From Alisma plantago-aquatica (Eukaryota; Streptophyta; Magnoliopsida; Alismatales; Alismataceae), in contig OY856412.1 of assembly GCA_963693085.1 (NCBI GenBank), positions 964,500,281 to 964,564,280 of the forward strand: 64,000 nucleotides of DNA. Reading direction: 5' to 3'. Shown here piece by piece: positions 44,176-55,827 of the stretch; the stretch's first letter is position 1; each line of letters starts with the position of its first letter. A program made the translations under genes and the position numbers. Under the pieces are notes generated by a model that ran no database searches, was not told the origin of the DNA, and saw only the letters and a program-made list of their open reading frames with translations.

Positions 44176-46801
44176 GAGTTGCCTTAGGGTTGGAAACCCT
44201 AGCTGTTATTCCTTTGGTAAGGGTATTGCTATACCGGGCACATCCTTTGGTGAGGGATGGTGCTGCCTTCCAGACCTTTAGTGAGGGTTGTGGGATCTTT
44301 GGTGAGGGTTCTGATGACCCGCAATGCATATAGATAATATATGTGGTCACATCTCTGTTAATAACAATGATACATGTGATATGGTTTAATCACCTTGAAC
44401 CCTGCACCTATGTTAATAATGAGATAAGATGATAGGTTGTGAACCCGATATGTTTAGAAGGATATGATGTTACTACACATGATAATGTGACACAGGTATA
44501 TGACCACAAGTATGAGCCATGATGTGTGCTCATGTTTAATAATAAAAGTATGATGAGCCAAGATGAAATGGGTTGTGGACCTTTGTGCAGTGGTTATTTA
44601 TGGGTAATGATAGATGAACCTTTGATAAGGTTGGATGGTGGGTCATGGTGTATGATCCTTAAGATAATCCTTAGGGATGATGTGCTTAATAGTTAAAGAT
44701 GCGGGATATGGTGGTATATCCCTAACTTGATAGTTGTGGTGTATTGATGAATACACCAGTCATGACATTAATCTACATATGTTCATAATGATGAAAGAAT
44801 ATACCAATGTATAAACCTTAATCTTGATGATATGATAATCAAAGATATGTTCATGAGATATGGGGCATGATGGGTGTTCACAGTTTGGTAATGATAATGT
44901 AATTGCATTTCTTGCATTTATAGCCTTGAATCTCATGTATATATGAATATGGATGATGTTCCAATTCTACACACCTGAATTCCTGATAGCATGATAATCC
45001 CAATATGTTCTATGCTTGGTAATCCGGTTATCTCTTTTTATGCAAGCTAACTATGCAGGTATATTGAATTCATAGACAGGTTAGAGCTATGGTGATTATA
45101 TGATTATGTGCTTTATGTAGCACTTGATGAATGTGCAATGACTGAATAACAATGATGATAACTCTGTTGAAAAGATAACATGTAACAACAAGTATAATGT
45201 GAAAGGTCTGAGGACCTGATTAAGGCTGAGTGCCTAGTTGAGGGATGCGTTCCCAAAATGTTGATGCATAATGTTGAAGCCCTGAGGGGCAGTGGCAATA
45301 TGTGATAGAGGGATTGAGATCCCATGATGATGTATGATGTGAAAGCCTTGAGAGGTAGTGGCATTGTATGATGTATGAGGGATGGATGTCCCATGGTGAT
45401 ATGATGATTGTTGAGAGTAATGAGAATAGCAAAGGTAGTATAACATCAATACAATGAGATCTAATGTTGTTCATATTCTATATATATGTTTGGTTGTTCA
45501 ATATAACTTGATTACCCCAACAATCTACTTAAAATGCATTAACTAATTAGAGATGGACCTCTCATTTAGTTTGCCCTGGCCATAGATCCATCATCATCAG
45601 TAATTAGGTGATGGTGAAACGGGTTCTCCTGGGGATTAACCCAGAGCGCATATTGTTGAATATGTGAGGTTTATCCTAGCTGAAAATAGGAGGATTAGAA
45701 TGCAACTGCGGCTGTAGACTCAAGATGTGTATAAGAGCATGGTGAACAGGCCCATGGCTCAGTGTGATAGAGCACGAATGTGTTCATGGCTTGGAAGCAC
45801 GGTAAATTGGCACGTGGCTCAGATGTATACTAGTGCCGAGACTTGTACCAAGTCGGACTAGAGATAGGGCAACCTGTGGGACTGACCCTATGGCTGAGGC
45901 CACTTTGTTGGTTATCGTGCACTGACCACAAGGAGGAGAGGTCATGGAGTCCAGATCATCCATTGACCTTATATGGCACCGGCTTTGGGCTTCACAGCCG
46001 AAGGTTGGAATTGAGCGGTACAGCTCACTTCCTCAAGGCATAATAATTCGTAATCAAGCTGTATAGTATCCTACTTAGGGCAAATACGGAACATTGGATG
46101 AGGCTTTGTTTGTACAAGTTGATCTAGTTATAATCTACAGTTTATCGTATGAACCTTATATCATGTGTTGAGTTCTTATAAAGCTTATCTTGTCAATCAT
46201 GTTCCATAAAGAGTACATGGTTATAGGCCTCATAAATATCTTGGTAAGATTGGTGGTAAGATTATCCCTGCTCAGTATGCTGCTCTTATAATCTGCTTAT
46301 ATCAATTACCTATGATCGTAATAAAGCTGGTAGAGGGTTATGTTTCTCGCTGGGACTGTGTGTCTCACCCCGCTAGTTAATAACCCTTTTTAGGTGGACG
46401 TGCCTGGTGAGATGAAGATCATGTGGCTACGGATGACATGCATAGGTATCGTACCTGGTGGGATAGATAGTGTCTAGTAGTAGAGTCCTATGTGTCGTCC
46501 ATGTACACTCAGGTCTTTGAGAGAGGTTTTCGATGTTTCTTGTACAATGAGCATTGTACAGTTTTCGGTATGTATCTAGATGTAAATCATCATGGCAAAT
46601 AGTTATTTCATGTAACGAGATGATGGGAAATTATGTTGTAGCACCTTGGAAATATGCTATGAAATGAAAAGTGTTGGCTCATATATTATATGTTTCATCT
46701 TGTGGTGCTTGTTGTAAATCGGTTTTAATTTCCCGTGTTTTTTAGTAATCCATTGGTTAGCATGTAATCGTGTTTTGTTGTGGATGGGGTGTTACAGTGT
46801 T

Positions 46802-46819
46802 TGGCATCAGAGCTCTAGG
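46802..46819 (+). promoter_or_regulatory. Primer-binding site of the LARD-like element, tRNA-Met type
   Basis: TGGCATCAGAGCTCTAGG, one transition from the site of the element at 1-8163 (TGGTATCAGAGCTCTAGG), with the same 5-base spacer after the LTR. Confidence 0.9.
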
Positions 46820-49479
46820 TTCGCCGAGTCTGCATGGATAGTAGGACTAGGATTAGGATGGTTTTTAAGGTTGGACCGTGACATAAAGGATGGTGCATAC
46901 TACCTTATCTCAGTACTTGGATGCCCTGTCCAGGTATTCAAATATTGAAGACATAGGTAAGTGTGGAGCCTTAGATTGTTTCCTCCTTGATTATTCTGAT
47001 CAAGTAGTCATTCTGGAGCAATCTAAAGAGCATAACAAGTTAGAAATACAATGTCAATATCTTAATCATGTCATAAAAGAGGTAAGTAAATGCACCATAA
47101 CTCTTTAAAACATGTATGTTTGATAATCAAAAGAGGAAGTAATGGTTCTATGAAACCTAAATATGTATAAGAATATGATGAGATAAGTTCTTGAAACTAT
47201 AATATCAAGAGATATACATGATAAAAGACAAATTAACTTATGATAACAACGTAAGTTAAAGCATAGAACTTACACAAGATGAAGAAAGTACCTGAAAGCA
47301 AAGATAAAGTTAGAAGAAAGAGAAGAACAAGTGATGAGTAAACAAGATGGAACCTGAGATAATCTCATACCAACCAATGAACGTAAGCATAAATGTGAAA
47401 GTATAATGTGCAGATCTGTGACAAGAAAGAGAAAACAAGGGAGATGATCTCTATCCAGTAAAATATATGCGAAGAGTAACGATCTTTTTCACACAAAGAA
47501 AACAAAAATCTGATATAATTAGGGACTAATCATGATCATGTTGAAACAGTAACGAGAGAAAGAGAATAATAACATGTAATGGTCTTGATGTTTTCTGTGC
47601 TGAGTGCAAGGAACCCAAGAAGATACAAGATAAAAACCAGATGGAACAAGGTTTAACGCTGTATAAACGGCTGGGAACTTATGTAAGGATCAAAGAAGGT
47701 GATAATATCCTCCCCTTTGATATGAAACCATAGATGTTGATGGGTTGATGGGAGGAGTTTATTCTTTTGCGTCCCTTCCTTCTGAGGGAGTGGCAGTCAA
47801 GTGGACCTTGTGTCACTTGATATGTGTGCCTTTGAAGTGATCGTTGTTTGGATACTTCGAAAAGTATCAGCTGATCTTGGACTTTGGTTTCCAAGATGGA
47901 GATGTCTATGATAGATGATGACGGTAGGATACTCTTGGCATGACTTTTGAGAAGGGGTTGAGAATCAAGATGCCTAGATCGTGGAGGTATGAAGGTGAAC
48001 CGTCCTGATCGATCATCCTTGACCTTGAACCTACAAGCTGGAAGCTTGTTTTAGAGTTTGGATCTATGTGGTGACCCTCAAAGCAGCAGATCAACATCAC
48101 AGAGGAACGCTGATAAGGATAAGCAAGTGAGGACCGGATGGTTTGACCATGAAGTAGATGGCAAGATGTAATAGTTAGATCTCGAGGCATGAGCTGACCC
48201 GAAATGGTAGTATGACCAATGTGTGGTGGCAGGTTAAATGGAGTCACTCCATTCTGCTTTGTCTTCTTCTTGCCTCTTATCTGCTCTAGTTGATCCAGTT
48301 CAGGATGTACCCTCCTATGAGCGTTTGGTGTACGTTTGGTAGATGTTTCCTTCCTGATAGTCAGAATAGAGATAGCCTGTTGTCGAGCGCCTTGTTGATG
48401 ACCTGGTTGTGCAGGATGAAGTATACTCTTCTCCGTACCCTTTCTTTTTCTGGATGTGATAGTCGGGTGAAACCCTTTCCCTGTGACATGTCAAGGATCA
48501 TTATAACCCTGGGAATGGATATCCTTAGAAAGGTGTGAAGTTGCCTCCGATGGAGAGGTTGGCTTTGGTTTGACATGGCTAAGTGTTGATAGTATGACTA
48601 CCATCTGTTAGGGGTTTATGCTCTGTATAAACATAACATCGGGAGGTATGCACCCAAGAAAAAGGAAGTGCGGTGAGGTCATCTTGGGAAAGTTTATCAT
48701 GTTGAGCCTGATTCCTTGACAACTCCTAGATAAGTTTCGGGTAACGAAAGATCTAGGTGGGATGTGTTGTGGTTAGAGATAAATGAACAAGGTTTGGGAA
48801 TCCTATCCTGATCAGTTGAGATAGTGCATATCTGTTACCATCTGAGTTGGTACTCGTTGTGCTCTTGGGAGCTGACATGAACACATGACAAGCTTGAAAC
48901 TGAGGAGATATGGTTGTCGATAACCAAGATGTTTAACTCCTTTTCATGTTCAGCCTTAAGCGATGCATAATGAGGTGCCTCATGAGCCTTGTCTTATGCA
49001 TGCATGTGTTTTGTAGAGTATGTATGTTGTGATAATCTCTTCTGAGATAGATCTTCCTTGGATTAGAGACATCTTTTGTGAAAGGAGAAGGAACAGTTGG
49101 AACGCATATGGCAGAAGGATAGTGATACTAGCTATGTGGAGATTAAGTAGAGAACCTATGAGATTAGAGTAGCATAGAGAAAACATAATGAGGAATATGA
49201 TATATCGGTAAAGGGAATGGATACCTGAGTAATACAAGTTGCATGTGATGTTCCAGTATCACAAGGATGTACCAGATGAAGGATGATAAAACAAAAGGGG
49301 TTGAGTTGTAACCAGTGCAAGGAAACCCTGAGTTAGCTCTGGGAGAAGAGCAAGTATAATGGTCATGATTTGTGACACTTAGGAGCTTTGCGGAGTTGTA
49401 TGATGCGACACACAAGTAACACTCATCTTCCTTCCGCTTGGGATTTCGGGGACAAAATCCTTGTTAGGGGTTTATGACT
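46820..49479 (+). other. Non-coding interior of the LARD-like element
   Basis: The first ~30 bases (to GGACTAGG near 46852) match the leader of the gag-pol element. After that no gag, protease, RT or integrase motif could be read in any frame. Short ORFs (46890-47108, 48290-48538) have no familiar motif. The end GATTTCGGGGACAAAATCC (49442-49460) is the usual palindrome before the polypurine tract; the tract itself is weak (TTAGGGGTTTATGACT). Confidence 0.8.
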
Positions 49480-49766
49480 TGTAAGGATCTTGACCCAGGT
49501 TTTGGGATAACCCTCTTTTCTTTACTTATGGAAGGTTCTTAGAAACTTAATCTAATCTTCTAATATGTTTTGGTATCATGTGACAATCTCATGTTTCCAG
49601 TTTGGTCCCGTTTGGGTGTTGTTTGAGCAATATTGGCTTGTTTTGGACCAAAGTGCAATTTACCCAAAGTAAGGGGTTATATTGCAATATATCACATGTA
49701 GAGCATGAATTTAGTTCTCTAGCATCATTAGAAATAGAATGATGAGGTAGGGCTCCTTATGGAGGA

Positions 49767-50390
49767 CCTATGTTCCAAATTTGAGCTTGGTTGGTTGAAG
49801 CTTGTGCTTTGTGTGCTAGTTTTGGTATAAATTGCAAAATACCCAAAATGGAGGGGTCAATGTGCAATTTATCAGCTCTAGAGTCTTCTTTCTTATGTGT
49901 GACATCATCTAGAATGAGTATGGATGATGGGGCACCATGTTTGGTTGATAGATGAGGAATGACATCTTTATATGGACTTTATAGCATATATATGTCATAT
50001 GTGTATCTTGTCTTGTAGTGTATCGGCTAGGACATGAAGGTGTGTCGCCCAAAAGGGGTGTATCGGCCATGGAAGCTGCCCAGCTGCACGATACACATTC
50101 TAGAGTGTATCACCAGGCCATGCATGATCTGCTAGGGTGACAACAAGTGGCGTTTAGTGCTAGAGCAAGTGGCACCTTGGTTTATGTGGTTATGACACCT
50201 CTCCCTTGCTACCTCTCTCTTCCTTGGTATATATAACTCCCTTCCTCCTTGACCAAGTGCTCCCTTTCGGCCACCTTCTTTCCCCTTCTTGTTTGGGATG
50301 AGCATGGGAGCTTGGGAGCTATAGGAATACTCCCATGGAGTTTAGGAGGGCGAGCTCCTTGGCCATGGAGACTCCTTGTTCAAGATCTTA
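49767..50390 (+). repeat. 624-bp LTR segment absent from the 5' LTR
   Basis: The 5' LTR joins GGAGGA directly to CTTTGGTGAG at 42306/42307. The segment has a TATA-like box and GTGTATCGGCCATGG and GTGTGTCGCCC phrases, which also occur in the LTR of the gag-pol element (7740-7860, reverse). The longer form is therefore ancestral and the 5' LTR carries a deletion. Confidence 0.85.
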
Positions 50391-50889
50391 CTTTGGTGAG
50401 TCATGCTTCTTGCTAGCCTTTCCTTATGCTTTCTCCTTCATCACCTCCCTACTCTCTCGGCCATGGATGGGCCCTTGATATGAGTAGGTCTGGCTGTGGT
50501 TATCTCCCCTCTTTCTTCTTCTTGAAGCTATATATAACCATGGTACCTTCTTCTTCTTCCTTTATTTCTTGAGGTGTTGATGTTGGAGCCGAAGGCAAGC
50601 TTTGAGCTTTGGATGGATGGCTCTCATGGAGGGGAACGTTTTCTAGGTGCTTGTATCATGGAGCTTTGTGCCTTTCATGGAGATCCTCTTAAGGGGGGTT
50701 ACATAACTCTCAACCATCTCTATTATGTATACTCTCCATATGCGCATATATTGATCTTGTTCTTTAAATTGGTATCCATCTTTATGATGTTTATGCATGT
50801 GGAGCATGAGATCTATTTTGATAGAGATGTTTACGTTTTACTACTATCCATATGTTGTCTTTCTTGTACTTGATGGATAGAGGTTGAAG

Positions 50890-52260
50890 ATGGCTTGCAT
50901 GATATGGGTCTTTGGCCGATACAACTAGGTTGCCTGATATGGCTTGCTTGCCCGATACAGTACCTTGTTCTATAGCTTATGCTTCGGTTGATAGTTATGG
51001 AAACACCCCTTTCTCTCCTTTGGATTTGAAATGTGAGCCTATGACCTAGGTGTATGGGCGATATGATGAGTTGGTAATAGTTTTACCTTGGTGCCCGATA
51101 TCCCTTATCCACCCTAGAGTTAGGGTTTGGACGACATGGTTGCTAGACCCTTGGATGGGCTCTTGGCCGACATGTGTTTCCTTGGTGACATTTTGAGTAT
51201 GTTGCCTGATACCCTCATTAGGGTTAATTCTTGGACGATATGAGGAGTTAACTCCTTATGGATCTTGTGGTCGTTATGCCCTTCTGCCTGACATGGTGAT
51301 AGGTGAATTGGTAGTTGGCCGACACAACCCTGATCCTTGTATCTTGGCCGATATAGAGCCTCAACCCTAGCTTGGGCGTTAAAGTTGCTTTGGGCGACAT
51401 GAGTTGTCTACCCTTGTTGCACGATATGTTCTTGGCATGGAATCTTTGGTAGATATGCTTTCTTGGGCATTAGGTTGATCCTTATATCCTTGGTCGATAT
51501 GCCTAGTAAAGCTTAGTTGGTGACCGTTATGGTCCTTTGGCCGATATCCCTTGTGGAGATGATGGATGGGCGATACACTATGTTGAGTGCCCTGCCCGAT
51601 ACACCTTGTAGAGGTGGTTTCCCGATACACCTAGTCGAGATGATTGGATGATACACCATGTATAGAGGACGCCTGATACACCCCCTTGTCTTGAGATGAT
51701 CTTGGTCGTTGTGTGAAGTTAGCTTAGTGCCCGACATGGTATTGGACGATAGGCTGTGATAGCTTGGTTCCCAGCATAGCCTTGGCTGTTATCCTTGATT
51801 AGATGAGCTTGGGCGATATGGTATGGTGCCCAGGATGGCTTTCGTTGATACCACCATGTCTTAGTTGAGCTTTGACTTATATAAAGTGTTGGACGATATG
51901 GCTGGATGCCCGACATGCTAACCCTAGATGTTGGCCATTATGCTGCTTCATGGCCATGCATGACACAGTTCTTGTACGTCATGGGTACCCTGGCTGATAG
52001 GGTTAACCCTTGGATGATGCTGAGATGGTTGCACGATAGGGGCGCCTTGGGTGACACCCTTTGATCGATATGGCTCGTGTTGAAGGTTAGACGATAGTGA
52101 AACCTAACCCTAACCCTATCTTGGTGCACGTTAGACCCTTAGCTGATAACCATGGTAGTGCTGCACATTATACCTTGGTGATGGATGCCTGAAACCATGA
52201 GAGCTAATGGAACCTTGATGCACGATAGAGGATGTGTAGTGGTTGGCCGATATGGTGGTG
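50890..52260 (+). repeat. GGCCGATA / GCCCGATA motif field in the 3' LTR
   Basis: The counterpart of 42810-44175, with the same order of motif variants and scattered substitutions. Confidence 0.8.
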
Positions 52261-53817
52261 AGTTGCCTTAGGGTTGGAAACCCTAGTCGTTATACCTTTG
52301 TTAAGGGTATTGCTATACTGGGCACATCCTTTGGTGAGGGATGGCACTGCCCGCCAGACCTTTAGTGAGGGTTGCGAGAGCTTTGGTGAGGGTTCTGATG
52401 ACCCAAAATGCATATAGCTAATATATGTTGTCACATCTCTATTAATAACAATGATACATATGATATGGTTTAATCACCTTGAACCCTGCACCTATGTTAA
52501 TAATGAGATAAGATGATAGGTTGTGAACTCGGTATGTTTGGAAGGATATGATGTTACTACACATGATAATGTGACACAGGTATATGACCACAAGTATGGG
52601 CCATGATGTGTGCTCATGTTTAATAATAAAAGTATGATGAGCCAAGATGAAATGGGTTGTGGACCTTTGTGCAGTGGTTATTTATGGGTAATGATAGATG
52701 AACCTTTGATAAGGTTGGATGGTGGGTCATGGTGTATGATCCTTAAGATAATCCTTAGGGATGATGTGCTTAATAGTTAAAGATGCAGGATATGGTGGGA
52801 TATCCCTGACTTGATAGCTGTGGTGTATTGATGAATACACCAGTCATGACATTAATCTACATATGTTCATATTGATGAAAGAATATACCAATGTATAAAC
52901 CTTAATCTTGATGATATGATAATCAAAGATATGTTCATGAGATATGGGGCATGATGGGTGTTCACGGTTTGGTAATGATAATGTAATTGCATTGCTTGCA
53001 TTTACAGCCTTGAATCTCATGTATATATGAATATGGATGATGTTCCAATTTTGTACACCTGAATTCCTAATAGCATGATAATCCCAATATGTTCTATGCT
53101 TGGTAATCCGGTTATCTCTTTTTATGCAAGATAACTATGCAGGTATATTGAATTCATAGCCATGTAAGAGCTATGGAGATTATATGATTATGTGCTTTAT
53201 GTAGCACTTGATGAATGTGCAATGACTGAATAATAATGATGATAACTCTTTTGAAAAGATAAGATGTAACAACAAGTATAATGTGAAAGGTCTGAGGACT
53301 TGATTAAGGCTGAGTGCCTAGTTGAGGGATGTGTTCCCAAAATGTTGATGCATAATGTTGAAGCCCTGAGGGGCAGTGGCAATATGTGATAGAGGGATTG
53401 AGATCCCATGATGATGTATGATGTGAAAGCCTTGAGAGGCAGTGGCATTGTGTGATGTATGAGGGATGGATGTCCCATGGTGATATGATGATTGTTGAGG
53501 GTAATGAGAATAGGAAAGGCAGTATAACATCAATACAATGAGATCTAATGTTGTTCATATTATATATATGTTTGGTTGTTCAATATAACTTGATTACCCC
53601 AACAATCTACTTAAAATGCATTTACTAATTTCAGATGAATCTCTCATGTAGTTTTCCCTGGCCATAGATCCATCATCGTCAATAATTAGGTGATGGTGAA
53701 ACGGGTTCTCTTGCGGGATTAACCCGGAGCGCATATTGTTGAATATGTGAGGTTTCTCCTAGCCAAAAATAGGAGGATTAGAATGCAACTGCGGTTGCAG
53801 ACTCAAGATGTGTATAA

Positions 53818-53887
53818 GAGCATGGTGAACAGGACCATGGCTCAGTGTGATAGAGCATGGTGAATAGGCCCATGGCTTAGTGTGATA
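53818..53887 (+). repeat. 35-bp tandem duplication in the 3' LTR
   Basis: Two 35-base units starting GAGCATGGTGAA and ending GTGTGATA. The 5' LTR has one unit at the same place (about 45738-45772). Confidence 0.85.
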
Positions 53888-54913
53888 GAGCAAGAATGCG
53901 TTCATGGCTCAGGAGCATGGTGAATTGGCCCGTGGCTCAGATGTATACTAGTGCCGAGACTTGTACCAAGTCGGGCTAGATATAGGGCAGCCTGTGGGAC
54001 TGACCCTGTGGCTGAGGCCACTTTGTTGGTTATCGTGCACTAACCCTGAGGAGGAGAGGTCGTGGAGTCCGGATCATCCATTAACCTTGTATGGCACCGA
54101 CTTTGGGCTTCACAACTGAAGGTTGGAATTGAGCGGTACGGCTCACTTCCTCAGGGCATATAATTTGTAATCAAGTTGTATAGTATCCTGCTTAGGGCAA
54201 ATACGGAACATTGGATGAGGCATTGTTTGTACAAGTTGATCTAGTTATAATTTGTAGTTTATCATATGAACCTTATATCATGTGATGAGTTCTTATAAAG
54301 CTTATCTTGTCAATCATGTTCCATAAAGAGTACCTGGTTATAGGCCTCATAAATATCTTGGTAAGATTGGTGGTAAGATTAGCCCTGCTCAATATGCTGC
54401 TCTTATAATCTGCTTATATCAATTACCTGTGATAATAATAAAGCTGGTAGAGGGTTATGTTTCTCGCTGGGACTTTGTGTCTCACCCCGCTGGTTAATAA
54501 CCCTTTTTAGGTGGATGTGTCTGGTGAGATGAAGATCATGTGGCTACGGATGACATGCAGAGGTATCGTACCTGGTGGGATAGATAGTGTCTAGAACTAG
54601 AGTCCTATGTGTCGTCCCTGTACACTCAGGTCTTCGGGAGAGCTTTTCGATGTTTCTTGTACAATGAGCGTTGTATGGTTTTCGATATGTATCTTGATGT
54701 AAAGCATCATGGCAAATAGTTATTTCATGTAACGAGATGATGGGAAATTATGTTGTAGCACCTTGGAAATATGCTATGAAATGAAAAGTGTTGGCTCAGA
54801 TATTATATGTTTCATCTTGTGGTGCTTGTTGTAAATCGTTTTTAATTTCCCGTGTTTTATGGTAATCCGTTGGTTAGCATGTAATCATGTTTTGTTGTGG
54901 ATGGGGTGTTAAA

Positions 54914-54918
54914 TAAGC
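54914..54918. repeat. Right target-site duplication of the LARD-like element (TAAGC)
   Basis: Identical to 42015-42019. Confidence 0.92.
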
Positions 54919-55807
54919 CATCCATCATGTCCTTCTGGCCTCGGTTTTAACTTACTACTCATACTACTGATGTATTCAAGGTGCAAGCTATATCCTACTT
55001 GCAACATCCCATAAGGTTTCTATAGGTTCTTCTCTAACCTCATCCATGAAGGAGCTATCTTTCGCTCGTGCACGACCCTTCCCAGGGTTGGGTTGCCAAA
55101 GGTACTCGATCATACGACCTCTCATGGCTCATATGGCATCCCAAGCATGTCTATCTAAATTCCTGGTTTACCATGACATCTAACTCAACATGTCATCTCT
55201 CTCTCTAACCTCCACTTAGGGTTAGGATTAACATCATCCTCAGAGGATATGCTAGGTCTCTACTTTTAATGGAGGTCTCTACCTCCAAGACTAACTCCCT
55301 CTACTCATCCTCCTGACAAGGAGGTCTATCCTCAGGTCTCTCATGAGGGCAATGACAACTCATGTCATACGACCTAAGCATGTATCTATTCTTTAGTTTG
55401 CACTTAATCTATTAAGCTTATGTCCATGACATATTATTTACACACTTTTCATTAATTTGGTGGAGGATTCCTTAGACCTTATTAACCTTACCCATACCTC
55501 AAGAGGGTGAGGAGAAGAGAGAAAACCCTAATCCTTAAGGTCCTTAACAGAATTTGAGTTGAGAAGGGATGACCAATATGAGAGAGTCCTAAAGGTATCT
55601 TATTTTGAGTCATATCCTAAGACATCGGCTAGGAAGTCACACAATTTGGGAGTCCTCGTATTCCGACTAGTAGTGCGGAGGAAAATATTTCCAGCCCCCA
55701 GACGTGATCCTTTTCTAGACACCTCAATCTTTCAGACAATCCTCTAATAACTCCCTCGGTTCTATGGAATTTGTAAAATTTAATAATTATTAAATATTAA
55801 GTGAGGA
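54919..55807 (-). other. Leader/Gag-side interior of element B, decayed
   Basis: By position this is the untranslated leader and start of Gag in minus orientation. Several minus-strand stretches are open for 40-50 codons (for example around 55025-55110) but no capsid or zinc-knuckle motif was recognised. Confidence 0.55.
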
Positions 55808-55825
55808 ACCTATGCTCTGATACCA
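55808..55825 (-). promoter_or_regulatory. Primer-binding site of element B, tRNA-Met type
   Basis: Minus strand TGGTATCAGAGCATAGGT, 2 bases inside the 5' LTR end. It fixes the minus orientation. Confidence 0.92.
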
Positions 55826-55827
55826 AT

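Larger units (their letters stand above)
42020..46796 (+). repeat. 5' LTR of the LARD-like element (4777 bp)
   Basis: TGTAAGGATCCTGAC to GGGTGTTACA. Compared with the 3' LTR it lacks about 624 bp (the equivalent of 49767-50390) and one 35-bp repeat unit. These two differences account for nearly all of the 657-bp length difference. Confidence 0.95.
42020..54913 (+). mobile_element. Non-autonomous giant-LTR retrotransposon (LARD-like), 12.9 kb
   Basis: Plus-strand element with LTRs of 4777 and 5434 bp around a 2683-bp interior without gag-pol. Signals present: Met-type primer site 5 bases after the 5' LTR, a pre-tract palindrome before the 3' LTR, TGTAA...TTACA LTR ends and a perfect TAAGC duplication. 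Large LTRs plus a conserved non-coding interior define LARDs. The related gag-pol element at 1-8163 is a candidate protein donor. It is the innermost, so last, of three nested insertions. Confidence 0.93.
49480..54913 (+). repeat. 3' LTR of the LARD-like element (5434 bp)
   Basis: TGTAAGGATCTTGAC to GGGTGTTAAA (the last CA has become AA). It aligns with 42020-46796 except for the two length differences noted. About 16 differences are seen in the first ~287 bases. It contains two TATA-like boxes, 50228-50236 and 50529-50537; the first lies in the segment missing from the 5' LTR. Confidence 0.95.

Noticed and set aside
46890..48538. gag or integrase remnants in the LARD-like interior
   Set aside because: Short ORFs lack any capsid, zinc-knuckle or catalytic motif; similarity beyond the leader was not convincing.
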